Positions 23,141 to 34,072 of a DNA stretch of 64,000 nt are shown here, piece by piece. Below the pieces are notes generated by a model. The model was not told the DNA's origin and searched no databases. It saw only the letters and a list, made by a program, of their open reading frames with translations. Each line of letters starts with the position of its first letter. Positions within the stretch are counted from its first letter, which is position 1. The DNA comes from Elephas maximus indicus (lineage: Eukaryota > Chordata > Mammalia > Proboscidea > Elephantidae), in assembly GCF_024166365.1 (NCBI RefSeq), contig NC_064819.1, positions 111,644,293 to 111,708,292 of the forward strand, given 5' to 3'. Made by a program: the position numbers and the translations under genes.

Positions 23141-23249
23141 CAGTATATTGGTCCAGCTAATGAACGAAGAATGAAAACTGTCCCGGGTAGGAAAGGGCAT
23201 CATTAATTAATTTTGATATTTTTCAGGTTCTGGGCACTTAATCCCTCCA

Positions 23250-23390
23250 AGACAGCACGGTCTTTTGTAAAATCAGGGCAGCAATTCCTACTGTATAGAT
23301 TGTTATCAGAATTAAATGAGATAGCATATGCCAATAAAGCACTTAACAGGGTGCCTGCCAAGTAATTAGCACCTAAGAAGTCATCTTCTT
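23250..23390 (+). mobile_element. MIR
   Basis: TGTAAAATCAGGGCAGCAAT and GTTATCAGAATTAAATGAGA are MIR 3' sequence. Confidence 0.65.
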
Positions 23391-24404
23391 GGTAAAATAA
23401 TCACTATTGTTTGAATCAGAAAAAAATTACAGTCATAGCAGGCAACTTTGTAGGTGGTTAGAAAACAGCCGTTCCCAGAAATTCAACTGAAAAATTAGTT
23501 TTCTTCCTTTCTTGGCTATAAGGAGTCATTGAGTCCAGCCATTCACAGGCCATCAGCGACCAGCATTCTTACCTGCAAAGCTGCCCCATTAACATGTGAT
23601 AAAATACGTGGCACTATTTTAAAAAGTGCCTGCCTCTCTACTTCCCACTCCTACCACTGGTAATTAGAAAAAAAAAATTAGAAGATGAACTTATATTTAA
23701 AAATTTGATTCAGCCCGAGCTGACCTGCTAATAATTCAGGAAGCCTCCTTAGTCAGCCCATTACATTTGATCAACGACCCCGAACATTTCCAATAATGTC
23801 CTCACATTGCCTTTCCTCCTGTTAGCTCCCTCTTGTGCTTACTCAGATCCCTGTCCAAGTGTCAGATAACGCGATTGGCCCTGAACAGAACCGCTGGCTG
23901 CTTGCATAAAAGAATCAGCTGTACCCAAAACAATTTCGTGGTTTATTCAAAAGGAAATGGGATTACAAATCCCATTTGTCTTCTAAGAGGGCAGAACCTC
24001 CCGTTTTCTGGGTAAAGTTATATGTGTGATTTACCATCATCTTGCCTCCATTAAATAACCTCAAAATCGGACAACTTCTCCTGGGACAAAGAAAAATCCC
24101 CAAACTGAGCCCTGCCCCACCCACTCTTTCTCCAACACCACCTCTTCCTGGAGAATTTCATCAGTCTGTGGTTGTCTCTTCTCCAGACTGTAGCTTTGGC
24201 ATTGTTCTCTGTGACTAACACTGTCTCACTCCTTAGCATCCTTTGGGATTCAAGAATCCTCAGATGACCTGGAAGGTTTTAATATCTAATAATTAAACAT
24301 CCCTTTTGCTGTAGAAGCCCTTTTCCTTGTACCCTAACATTAGGGGCAGTAGAAAACAGCCAGACCTCTTCCTTTTTAGAATCACGTTTCCTATCAGGGA
24401 AATT
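23390..24404. other. Intergenic, possibly unique sequence
   Basis: About 1 kb with few repeat features; AATAATTCAGGAAGCCTCCT and nearby sequence look non-repetitive. No exon recognised. Confidence 0.4.
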
Positions 24405-24700
24405 ATTGTTGTTAGCTGCCCACGAGTCACCTCCAGGCTCATGACGATCCCATGCACAACAGAATGAATTGCTGACCCTGGTCCTGCACCATATCCATGA
24501 TCGCCTATGGATTGGATCATTGTGATCTATAGGATTTTCACTGTCTGATTTTTGAAAGTAGATCTCCAGGCCTTTCTTCCTAGTCCATCTTAGTCTAGAA
24601 ACTCTACTGAATCCTGTTCGGTGTCACAGCCACCCACTAGCCTCCACTGACAGAGGGTGGTGGCTGTGCTTGAGGTGCATTGGCCAGGAACTGAACCCCA
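24403..24700 (-). mobile_element. Internally deleted RTE derivative
   Basis: 3' tail (TTGTTGTTAGCTGCCCACGA, GCACAACAGAATGAATTGC) joined near 24505 to RTE 5' UTR-like sequence (GTGATCTATAGGATTTTCAC, AAAGTAGATCTCCAGGCC). Confidence 0.65.
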
Positions 24701-24713
24701 GTCTCTTACATGC

Positions 24714-24751
24714 CAAACCAAACCAAACCCGTTGCCATAGAGTCGATTCTG
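24714..24751 (-). mobile_element. AfroSINE tail fragment
   Basis: AAACCAAACCAAACCCGTTG followed by AGTCGATTCTGG. Confidence 0.75.
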
Positions 24752-24754
24752 GAA

Positions 24755-25205
24755 GTGAGAAATCTACCACTGACCACCAATGTCTGGCCAGTCTTTCCTA
24801 CCAGATGCCATGGTCCAATTTGACTTCCTGGGCAGTGATATTGCTCAGATTAGCCAGTGACTCTTCCTGAAATCAGGGGGGCAGCCTCGTAGCTCTCAGC
24901 CCCGTGGGCTTCAATTTCAAGTACAACAAACAACAACAACATGAAGGTACAGTAAGAGAACTGACAAAAAATGAAATAAGCCTGTTGTCCGATTGTTCTC
25001 CACACCTTGAAAGATGGGTGACAATGTGTTGTTTGAGGCCTATGAAGAGGAGAAGTTGAAACCAAATTGATTTTATGCCCACCAAGACCTGGAGTGAAGC
25101 TTCTCAGGGACATCACTGCCCATGGCCGGACCAGGTGAGTAAGAAGTTCCTGCTTGAGTCTCTAAACCTGGCCTGCTGGGATTGACCTTCGTGCAGCCCA
25201 AGACA
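24755..25205. other. Intergenic, nothing recognised
   Basis: Contains AACAAACAACAACAACATG near 24923, probably a decayed SINE tail. No gene. Confidence 0.45.
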
Positions 25206-25209
25206 GATC

Positions 25210-25370
25210 TGGTTGCAAAGGTCAGTGGGTCTCACACTTGCCATGTAGGATTTGCCCATGCTTGTTAAAAATGTAGGCCATCACACCACACCCCAGAAAG
25301 TCTATTCTCGAAGGTGTTCTAGAGTGGGTTTCTGCATGGAAGGCCTCTCTGATTCTTAACAGCTCCTATT
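25210..25370 (-). mobile_element. MER5-like hAT fragment (weak)
   Basis: GTGGGTCTCACACTTGCCAT and CTTGTTAAAAATGTAGGCCA have MER5-like order. Confidence 0.35.
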
Positions 25371-25376
25371 GCCCTG

Positions 25377-25538
25377 TGGAAACCCTGGTAGCATAGTGGT
25401 GAAGAGCTATGGCTGCTAACCAAAAGGCTGAAGTTTGAATCCACCAGGCGCTCCTTGGAAACCATAAGGGGCAGTTCTACCCTGTCCTATAGGGTTGCTA
25501 TGAGTTGGAATTGACTCAACAGCAATGGCAAAAAAAAT
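25377..25538 (+). mobile_element. AfroSINE A-short
   Basis: GGAAACCCTGGTAGCATAGT head, CACCAGGCGCTCCTTGG across the deletion, A-rich end. Confidence 0.9.
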
Positions 25539-25644
25539 TGCCCTGTGAGAAAACTGGAAACTGTTATGATCTTTATACACTTTTATGAAAAGGGATCCAA
25601 AAGGATACCATCTAATAACCACAATGGGAATGGTAGCGTCTGGT

Positions 25645-26085
25645 TAATTCAAATCCCATAGAACTCTATTTATGAAAGTGTATTCCATAAAAAACCTGCA
25701 TCAGAATCATGAGGGAGGACAGCAATAACAAAAACCCAAACCTGTCGCTGTCAGTCAATTTCAGCTCATGGTGATCCTATGTGTTACAGAGTAGAACTAC
25801 TCCATAGGGTTTCCTTGGCTGTAATCTTTATGGAAGCAGATTGCCAGCTGGGCCTTTCTTCTGCAGGACCACTGGGTGGATTCAAACTGCTAATCTTTAG
25901 GTTTGTGATCCAGCACAAAGCGTTTGTACCACCCAGTGACCACTTCATGGCGGAGAGGGAGTACTTATTAAAAATGCAGATTCCTGGGCTTCACCTTTCG
26001 AACTGAATCAGAATGTCCAACTTTCCAATTTTTAAGTTTAGGAATCTGTACTTCCACAAGCTTTCCAGAGAATTACAAAAGATTC
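25645..26085 (+). mobile_element. MER5A-like element split by a SINE
   Basis: Left part has CCTGCATCAGAATCATGAGG; right part (from 25945) has TTATTAAAAATGCAGATTCC and GGGCTTCACCTTTCGAACTG. A SINE at 25728-25942 lies between. Confidence 0.5.
25728..25942 (-). mobile_element. AfroSINE A/B-like, long
   Basis: AAACCCAAACCTGTCGCTGT start, CTGTAATCTTTATGGAAGCA middle, end GTTTGTACCACCCAGTGACC. Confidence 0.85.
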
Positions 26086-26254
26086 TGTAGCTTGAAAACT
26101 ATTTCCCGAAAGGCTAAGTGTTCTGAGTAAACTGTTGTAGACTAAACCCTGCAGAACTTGGGGCCCCTCATGCTGCAGCTTGATGGTGGAGGCCTTGCCC
26201 CTGGGATGCCAGGACCAGACCTAGGTAGACAAAGCTGCCTCTCAGGTGGTGTTT

Positions 26255-26440
26255 CAGGCACACTTGCTAGTAGCTGTGTGACCTTGGGCAGGTTTCTTAA
26301 CCTCATGTCTCAGTTTATTAATCTATAAAATGGGATTCATAGTAGTGCCTACTTCACAGAATTGTTGTGACTGTTCAGTGGGGAAGTACACATTGACCCT
26401 CATGTGGTTGCCCAGCCCATAATAAACCAGCACTATGTAC
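26255..26440 (+). mobile_element. MIR
   Basis: TAGCTGTGTGACCTTGGGCA and CTCAGTTTATTAATCTATAA: a clear MIR core. Confidence 0.8.
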
Positions 26441-26521
26441 ATGTTGGTTGCTGCTGCTGCTACTTTTGTGATTATTATTTCCACTAGCTCAATCTAGACC
26501 ATCTGGAGGGTCAAACTCAAA

Positions 26522-26566
26522 ACTCAGAGTCATTGAATCAATTCTTACTCATAGCAACCCTGTTGA
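26522..26566 (-). mobile_element. AfroSINE tail fragment
   Basis: AGTCATTGAATCAATTCTTA, then CTCATAGCAACCCTGTTGA. Confidence 0.6.
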
Positions 26567-26770
26567 AAAACCGGGGGTTGGCACACTATGGCCCGTTGCC
26601 AGCTTTTGTAAATAAAGTTTTATTTGAACACAGTCACAGATTCATTTACATTATTGTCTATGACTGCTTCCATGCTACAAACGCAGAGTGGAATAGTCAC
26701 GACAGAGACTGTATGGCCCACAAAATCTAAAATATTTACTTTTTAAGAAGTTTACCAACTCTTGTTCTAA
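26567..26770 (+). mobile_element. Short hAT-type DNA transposon
   Basis: GGGGGTTGGCACACTATGGC and TAAAGTTTTATTTGAACACA, with end GTTTACCAACTCTTG forming the imperfect inverted repeat. The same family occurs at 51090. Confidence 0.65.
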
Positions 26771-27530
26771 ACCTCTTTGAATCCCTGTTAATACACTGAT
26801 TGCCCTGGGAGGAACCGTAAGGTCAGTTGTGTAAGAGGTTAACTGATAGCTGATCGTGGACAGAACCCTGTAAGTGAGGTTGAGGAAATTGGTGTCTCAA
26901 AAGAGGGTAGAAAGAGGAGGAAGCAGGGGGGCCTAGAGGATCCCTGAGAAGGGCAGATGGGTGGAAGGAGTTTGCAAGCCTCCTAGCTTAGACCTGAGTA
27001 GGTCCTGACCTGGGCTTTAATGAGACTGGGGAGAGCCTAACAACAGTTGGGGAAGGATTTTCCCTCTTCCCACCTGCCAAGGGCTTCCTTCCTTCGAATA
27101 GCTTTCTCGCCTGTCAGTTTGTAAAATGCTCTTACTGAGATTAAAGCAAGTCACTGCATTCAATACCTTCTAGAGAAAATTGTATTTTACTGCATTTCAG
27201 CCAACATGCTAACTAATTGTCTGCTACGTGCCAGGCACGGGCAGATACAAAAAATGAAACATGGACCTTGCCCAGTGGCGTGCATAATCACCTTTTAACT
27301 GCATGGCCATAAACCCTTCAAACCAAGGACTTAAGGCTTCAGCCTGACTCACTTGACTTCCTGCGACCTGGGAGGATGAGGAAGTGCCTGAGATTGCAAA
27401 TAACTGGTAACTAATTAACACTTGGAATCAATTTCACAAAAAGAAAACCACCAGCGTCAAGTTATGTCCACTGAAGGCCTGTACCCCCTCACCAGATTTT
27501 CCACAGAGCAAAGGGGTGCACTGAGCTTGG
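26770..27530. other. Intergenic, nothing recognised
   Basis: A GTGCCAGGCACGGGCAGATA phrase near 27228 suggests an old repeat remnant. No gene. Confidence 0.45.
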
Positions 27531-27532
27531 TG

Positions 27533-30500
27533 CTTTTGTTGTTAGTTGTCTGTTGAGTCAGACTTGAGCCCTGGCAACCCCACGTGTGCAGTAGAACCAT
27601 AAGACAAAGTATGCTGTGGCCTTTTGGAAGCAGATTGTGGAGCCTGTTTTCCAAGGGGTCTCTGTTGTTGTTGTTGTTAGGTGCCATCGAGTCAGTTCCA
27701 ACTCATAGCAACCATATGTACAACAGAACAAAACACTGCCAGGTCCTGTGCCATGCTCACAATCGTCATTATGCTTGAGCCCATTGTTGCAGCCACTGTG
27801 TCAATCCATCTCCTTGAGGGTCTTCCTCTTTTCCGCTGACCCTATATCTTATCAAGCCAGATGTCCATCTCCAGGGACTGATCCCTCCTGACAACATGTC
27901 CAAAGTATGTAAGATGCAATCTTGCCATACTTGTTTCTAATGGGCATTCTGGTTGTACTTCTTCCAAGACAGATTTGTTCATTCTTTTGGGAGTCCACAG
28001 TATAGTCACCACAATTCAAAAGTGTCGGTTCTTCTTCAGTCTTGCTTATTCATTGTCCAGCTTTCACAAGCATATGATGTGATTGAAAACACATATGGCT
28101 TCGGTCAGGCATGCCTTAGTCTTCAAGGTGACATCTTTGCTCTTCAGCACTTTAAAGAAGCCCTTCACAGCAGATTTGTCCAATGCAACTCGTCTTTTGA
28201 TCTCTTGACTGCCGCTTCCATGGGTGTTGATTGGGGATCCAAGTAAAATGAAATCCTTGACAACTTCAGTCTTTTCTCCGTTTATCATGATGTTGCTCAT
28301 TGGTCCAGTTGTGAAGATTTTTGTTTTCTTTATGTTGAGTTTGTAGTCCATACTGAAGGCTGTAGTCTTTGATCATCATCAGTAAGTGCTTCAGGTCCTC
28401 TTCACTTTCACCAAGCAAGGTTGTGTCATCTGTATAATGCAGGTTATTAATGAGTCTTCCTCCAACCCTGATGCTCTGTTCTTCTTCATGTAGTCCAGCT
28501 TCTCAGATTATTTGCTCAGCATACAGATTGAATAGGTACGGTGAAAGGATACAACCCTAACGCACTCCTTTCCTGACTTCAAACCATGCAGTATCTCCTT
28601 GTTCTGTCGGAACAACTGCCTCTTGATCTATGTAGTTTCCTCATGAGCACAATTAGGTGTTCTGGAATTCCCATTCTTCGCGATGTTATCCATAGTTTAT
28701 TATGATCCACATAGTCGAATGCCTTTGCATAGTCAATAAAACACAGGTAAACATCCTTGGGTATTCTCTGCTTTCAGCCAGGATCCACCTGACATCAGCA
28801 ATGGTATCCCTGGTTCCACTTTGTCTTCTGAATCCAGGCTGAATTTCTGGCAGTTCCTTGTCAGCAACATAGTACTGCCGCCACTTTTGAATATCTTCAG
28901 CAAAATTTTGCTTGCATGTGATATTAATGATAATTCCCACATTTGATTAGATCACCTTTCTTGGGAATAGGCATTAATATGGATCTCATCCAGCCCACTG
29001 GCCAGTTAGCTGTCTTCCAAATTTCTTCGCATAGAAGAGTGAGCACTTCCAGTGCTGCATCTGTTTGTTAAAACATCTCAATCGATATTCCATCAATTCC
29101 TGAAGCCTTGTTTTTCGCCAGTGCCTTCAGTCCAGCTTGGACTTCTTCCTTCAGTACCATCAGTTTCTGATCATATGCCACCTCTTGAAATTGTTGAACG
29201 TCAGCCAATTCTTTTTTCTGTAATGATTGTGTATTCCTTCCATCTTCTTTTGATATTTCTTGCATCATTTAATATTTTCCCAGTAGAATCCTTCACTATT
29301 GCTACTTGAGGCTTGAATTTTTTCTTCAGTTCTTTCAGCTTGAGAAATGCTGCGTATGTCCTTCAGTTTTGGTTTTCTGTCTCCAGATCTTTGCACATGT
29401 CATTATAATACTTTACTTAGTCTTCTCGTGCCATTCTTTGAAATCTTCTGTTCAGTTCTTTTACTTCATCATTTCTTCCTTTTGCTTTAGCTGCCTGATG
29501 TTCAAAAAGCAAGTTTCAGAGCCTCTTCTGATATCCATTTGGGTCTTTTATTTCTCCTCTTTTTAATGACTGCTTGCTTTCTTCATGTATGATGTCCTTG
29601 ATGTCATTTTGGTCATTAGTGTTCAATGAGTCAAATCTGTTCTTCAGATGGTCTCTAAATTCAGGTAGGATATACTCAAGGTGGTACTTTGGCTCTCATG
29701 GACTTGTTCTAATTTTCCTCAGTTTCAACTTGAACTTGCATATGAGCCATTGATAGTCTGTTCCACAGTCAGGCCCTGGCCTTGTTCTGACTGACAATAT
29801 CGAGCTTTTCTATCATCTCTTTCCACAGATGTGTATTCCATCTGGTGAGGTCCATGTTTATAGCTGCCTTTTACGTTGGTGAAAAAAGGACTTTGCGAAG
29901 AAGAAGTTGTTGGTCTTGCAAAATTCTATCATGCAATTTCTGGCATCATTTCTATCACCAAGGCCATATTTTCCAACTTGGGATCCTTCTTCTGTGTTCC
30001 CAACCTTCGCATTTCAATCACCAGTAATTATCAATGCAGCCTGATTGCATGTTTGATCAATTTCAGACGGCAGAAATTGGTAAAAATCTTCAATTTCTTC
30101 ATCTTTGGCCTTAGTGGTTGGTGCATGAATTTGAATAATAGTATTAACTGGTCTTCCTTGTAGGAGTTTGGATATTATCCCATCACCGGCAGTGTTGTAC
30201 TTTAGGATAGATCTTGAAATGTTCTTTTTGACAAAGAATGAAACACCATTCCTCTTCAAGTTGTTGTTCCAGGCATAGTAGGCTATGTGATTATCAGTTT
30301 CAAAATGGCTGATACCAGTCCATTTCAGCTCACTAATGTCTAGGATGTTGATGTTTATGAGTTCCATTTCATTTTCAATGATTTCCAATTTTCTTAGTTT
30401 TATATTTCATACATTCCGAGTTCTAATTAACAATGGATGTTTGCAGGTGTTTCTTCTCATTTTGAGTCATACCACATCAGCCCATGAAGGTTTTGAAAGC

Positions 30501-30876
30501 TGGACTCCATCCACGTCAGTAAGGTCAACTCAATGTTGAGGAGGCAGCTCTTCCCAGTCGTCTTTTGACTACCTTCCAACCTGGGGGGCTCATCTTCCAG
30601 CACTATATCAGACAATGTTCCACTGCTATTCATAAGGTTTTCACTGGTTAATTCTTTTCAGAAGTAGACTGCTGAGTCCTTGTCCTAGTCTGTCTTAGTC
30701 TGGAAGCTCAGCTGAAACCTGTCCTCTATGGGTGACCCTGCTGGTATCTGAATACCAGTGGCATAGCTTCCAGCATCACAGCAACATGAGAGCCCCCACA
30801 GTACGACAGACTGACAGACAGCTTTCAGCTAGTAGTTTAGTGCTTAAGCATTTGTGTGTCGCAGGGACTTCTTCTG
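27533..30876 (-). mobile_element. AfroSINE B split by an RTE LINE
   Basis: SINE 3' half at 27533-27664 (TTGTTGTTAGTTGTCTGTTG, GGAAGCAGATTGTGGAGCC) and head half at 30822-30876 (AGCTAGTAGTTTAGTGCTTA, CGCAGGGACTTC) have the same direction and join up except for about 20 missing bases. The 3.16-kb RTE lies between. Confidence 0.7.
27665..30821 (-). mobile_element. Near full-length RTE-type LINE, decayed
   Basis: 3157 bp, the usual RTE length. Read on the - strand: 5' UTR (30821 to about 30400), AP-type endonuclease (frame 30388-30014; LNINILDISELKWTG, ending near ALIITGD), reverse transcriptase (29268-29068 with LAKNKASGIDGISIEMF; YTDD catalytic box at 28436-28425; C-terminal part 28351-28064 with FILLGSPIN), and 3' tail ending TAACAACAACAACAACAGA. 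The single RTE frame is broken by stops and shifts into several short frames, so no active protein is made. It is RTE/BovB clade by motif order; the copy in elephants is usually called RTE1. Confidence 0.9.
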
Positions 30877-30929
30877 TGCTCTTACTGCCTAACTTTTGCT
30901 AAGAGGCAGTGAGTGTGGACAGAAATAGC

Positions 30930-31345
30930 AATTGATCATTGAGTGCTTCTTATGTTTCCAATATCTGTGATTTACATATGCTTTCATTGAATACTTACAT
31001 TAGCCCCATACAGTAGGCGCAATTGTCCATTTTACACATGGAAAACAGATGCTCAAAATGCCATAGCTAGTCAATAGTAGAAGGAGCCCTGATGGTGCAA
31101 TCGTTAAGTGCTCAGCTGCTAACTGAAAGATCAGTGGTTTGAACCCACCAGCGGCTCCATGGGAGAAAAGACCTGGCAATCTGCCCCCATAAACATATAG
31201 CCTAGGAAGCCCTGTGGGGCAATTCTACTCTGTCCTATAGGGTTGCTATGAGTTGGAATCAACACCATAGCCCCCAACAACAACAAGTCAGTGGTGGAGG
31301 TGGGATTGAAATTACAATGGAACTGACCTCAAAGCCATTAAAACA
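30930..31345 (-). mobile_element. MIR, split by a SINE
   Basis: CCATTTTACACATGGAAAAC to AGTCAATAGTAG, then resuming TCAGTGGTGGAGGTGGGATT after the SINE. Confidence 0.65.
31081..31288 (+). mobile_element. AfroSINE A-long
   Basis: AAGGAGCCCTGATGGTGCAA head, CATGGGAGAAAAGACCTGGC middle, CCCCAACAACAACAAG end. Confidence 0.92.
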
Positions 31346-31374
31346 CATTGTTTAGGTAAGTGTAAGAAGGAATG

Positions 31375-31785
31375 GACCTTAGTTCCCTAGTGCTGCTGTA
31401 ACAAAAATACCAAAAGTGAGTGGCTTTAAAAGCAGAAATTTCTTTTCTAATATTTCTGGAGGCTAGAAGTCCAAATCAGAGCCTCAGCCCTGTCAATTTC
31501 TTCCTTGTCAGTAGCCCTGGGTATTGACTGCTTCCTTGGCAATCCTCACATGGCATCTGTCTTCCCTCATGTGTGATTGTTTGCTCTGTGTCTGTGCTGC
31601 TCTTCATATGACTCAGAAGTGATTAGGTTAAGGATCCACCTATACTGATAAGATCTCAACTGATTGATTAATTGCATTGTATTAAATTCCATTATGGAAA
31701 GTTATCACATTAAGTTACACCCACATGTATAGAGGTTAGGATTCTAGCACATATTTTGGGGGGACGCAATTTAACCCATAACAGA
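31375..31785 (-). mobile_element. MLT1-type MaLR LTR
   Basis: CTAGTGCTGCTGTAACAAAA, GGAGGCTAGAAGTCCAAATC and the end GGGGACGCAATTTAACCCAT are the reverse of MLT1-class LTRs. Confidence 0.7.
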
Positions 31786-31789
31786 AGGG

Positions 31790-32005
31790 AATGATAAAAG
31801 CATGTCTAGCTAGAAGCAGGGGAAGGTAAAGAGAATTAAATAGCCCCATTACTAACTGTTTGAAATTCTAATGCCTGGGGATTAGTGGGGAACAGGACCA
31901 AAGCAGAAGCATTGTCCTTTTCTTTAGAAAACAAAATAAAAAACAGAACCCTAAATCCCTATTTCCCGGTATCCAGAATTAACCAATGTTCACTTTTGTC
32001 TTAAA
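31790..32005. other. Intergenic, nothing recognised
   Basis: Short unique-looking stretch without a gene. Confidence 0.4.
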
Positions 32006-32006
32006 G

Positions 32007-32221
32007 ACCAAAACCAAACCCGTTGCCATTGAGTCCATTTCGACTCATAGAGACCCTATAGGAAAGAGTAGAAGTTCCTCATACAGTTTCCAAAGCTATA
32101 ATTCTTTATGGAAACAGACTGCCATATCTTTCTCCTGAGGAACGGAATGGCCGGTGGGGTTGAACAGCTGACCTTTCCGTTAGCAGCTAAGCATTTAACC
32201 AGTGTACCACTAGGGCTCCTT
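32007..32221 (-). mobile_element. AfroSINE A-long
   Basis: AACCAAAACCAAACCCGTTG start; ends TACCACTAGGGCTCCTT. Confidence 0.9.
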
Positions 32222-32420
32222 ACTTTTGTCATAAAAAAAAAAAAAAAAAAAAAAATTTTTTTTTTTTTATAGTTGCTTCAAAATTTGAGAAAAATTAAAT
32301 AAAACATTTAAGAAATAACTGTGGCCTCTGTTTTCCTCCCCGATTCTTACATTCCATTAGTCTCAGGAAATTGATGTTTATAAAGTTCCTCCGCCAGCCA
32401 TTTTTTAATTGTACAGACAA

Positions 32421-32472
32421 TATTTGGAATCAATCGACTCAACGGCACTGGGTTTGTTTGTTTTTTGTATTT
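32421..32472 (+). mobile_element. AfroSINE tail fragment
   Basis: TTGGAATCAATCGACTCAAC followed by GGCACTGGGTTTGTTTG. Confidence 0.7.
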
Positions 32473-32514
32473 TTGGTAAGCCATTTTAGCTGTTCAGCTA
32501 GTTTAGGTTCTTTT

Positions 32515-32580
32515 GGAGTCCCTGGGTGGGCCAAACATTTCATGAGCTCAGCTGCTAACCAAAAGGTTGGAGCCCATCCA
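32515..32580 (+). mobile_element. AfroSINE B head
   Basis: GGAGTCCCTGGGTGGGCCAA to GGTTGGAGCCCATCCA; stops abruptly at an inverted copy. Confidence 0.82.
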
Positions 32581-32761
32581 GATTCTGACTCATGGCAACG
32601 CCGTGGATGTCAGAGTAGAACTGTGTTCCATAGGGTTTTCAATGGCTGATTTTTTAGAAGCAGATTGCCAGGCTTTTCTCCCAAGGCACCTCTGATTGGA
32701 CTTGAATTGCCAACATTTGGTTAGCAGCTGAGCATGTTAACCATCTGCACCCAGCGATGCC
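32581..32761 (-). mobile_element. AfroSINE B, inverted against its neighbour
   Basis: GATTCTGACTCATGGCAACG start, GTAGAACTGTGTTCCATAGG, end ATCTGCACCCAGCGATGCC. Head of this copy points away from the head of 32515-32580. Confidence 0.85.
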
Positions 32762-33182
32762 TTTCTAGTATATACACATTTTCCCTCAGTTCTTTTATCA
32801 TTAAAAAAGAGTATAGCAGTGAATATGTTCAATGGTACTTAGTGCACATAGGTACGAGTTTCTTTAGGATGCATACCTAGGATTGGAATTCCTATCTTTA
32901 TAATCTATGCACATTTCAACTTTATTAGATAACACCAAATTGCTGTCTCACCAGCAGCATATGAGATTTCCTGTTTCCTCACATCCTTGTCAACACTTGG
33001 TATTGTCAGCCTTCTTCATTTATGTCAAATTGAGTCTGAGGAAGCATTTCATTGTTATTTAATTTGCATTTTTCTGATTACCTATGAGGTTGAGAATCTT
33101 TTCGTATGTTTATTGGTCATTTGGGTTTTATTTTTGTGAATTGCCTATTCATATTTTTTGCCCACTATGTTTCATTCTTTTT

Positions 33183-33235
33183 TAGATAGGGTTGCTATGA
33201 GTTGGAACCAACTCAATGGCACCTAACAACAATTT
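33183..33235 (+). mobile_element. SINE/RTE 3' tail fragment
   Basis: TAGGGTTGCTATGAGTTGGA and AATGGCACCTAACAACAA: this tail could be from either element. Confidence 0.65.
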
Positions 33236-33307
33236 TTTTCCCATTTTTGTCTTAGATAGTCTCTCTTATTGATTTGTAGCAATTCATTACATATCCTGGA
33301 TACCCAC

Positions 33308-33346
33308 CACAAAAAACCCAGTGCTGTCGAGTCAATTCCGGCTTAC
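33308..33346 (-). mobile_element. AfroSINE tail fragment
   Basis: AAAAAACCCAGTGCTGTCGA, then GTCAATTCCGGCTTA. Confidence 0.65.
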
Positions 33347-34072
33347 TTATCCTTATTTAATTGTATGCAGTACATGTATCTTCTTCCTTTTGTGGCTTAT
33401 CTTTTAACTATGTCATTGTCTCTTTTGCCATTACGAAGTTTAAATTTTGACATAGCCAAATCTATTGTTCTATTCCTTTATGATTTCTATGCTTTGTTTA
33501 TTGTTTAATCTATCTTTGCTGACCTCAAAGTTAACGGTAGTTTCCAATTTTCTTCTTAACAGAAGTTTAGTTTTTCCTATTTATATTTTTAGTTCATGTG
33601 CAGTTTATTTTTGTGAATGGTGTAGGATAAGAATTTAATTTTTTTCTTCATATAGAAATCCTATGTTTCAACATCATTCACTGAAGAGATTAAAGTTTCC
33701 CTATTGATTTTTTTTGGGGGGGTTCCTCACATATAGTAAAGTACCATATATGTTTGCCTCTGTTTTAGTCCTTTGTATTCCATTCTAATGACCCTTTTGA
33801 TCTTTCTTGTTGTCAATATCATACTCTCTAATTCCCATAACTTTATATAAAAATTCTAGATGTTATGGTAGGTTAGTTCTTTTCTCCTTGTTTTTCCTTT
33901 TCAGAAATATTTTTTATCTCTCCTTGGAGGTTTATTCTTTCATGGTGAATTTCCATTGAAAACCGTGTTAAATTTTTTAATGGAATGACGTTAAATTTCT
34001 AGATTAATATGGAAAGGATGACCATCTTTATTATACTGAGTCTTCTCATCCATGAACATTATATATATGATA

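Larger units (their letters stand above)
32765..34070 (-). mobile_element. L1M-type fragment
   Basis: Reverse strand reads ORF2 end to 3' UTR: from ATGGAAAGGATGACCATCTT (34010) back to CACCAGCAGCATATGAGATT (32950). Two SINE scraps interrupt it at 33183-33235 and 33308-33345. Confidence 0.7.

Noticed and set aside
27665..30821. Reverse transcriptase as part of a retron or other defence-type system
   Set aside because: Endonuclease, RT order, 3' tail and flanking split SINE are those of an RTE LINE in a mammalian genome; no bacterial context is present.
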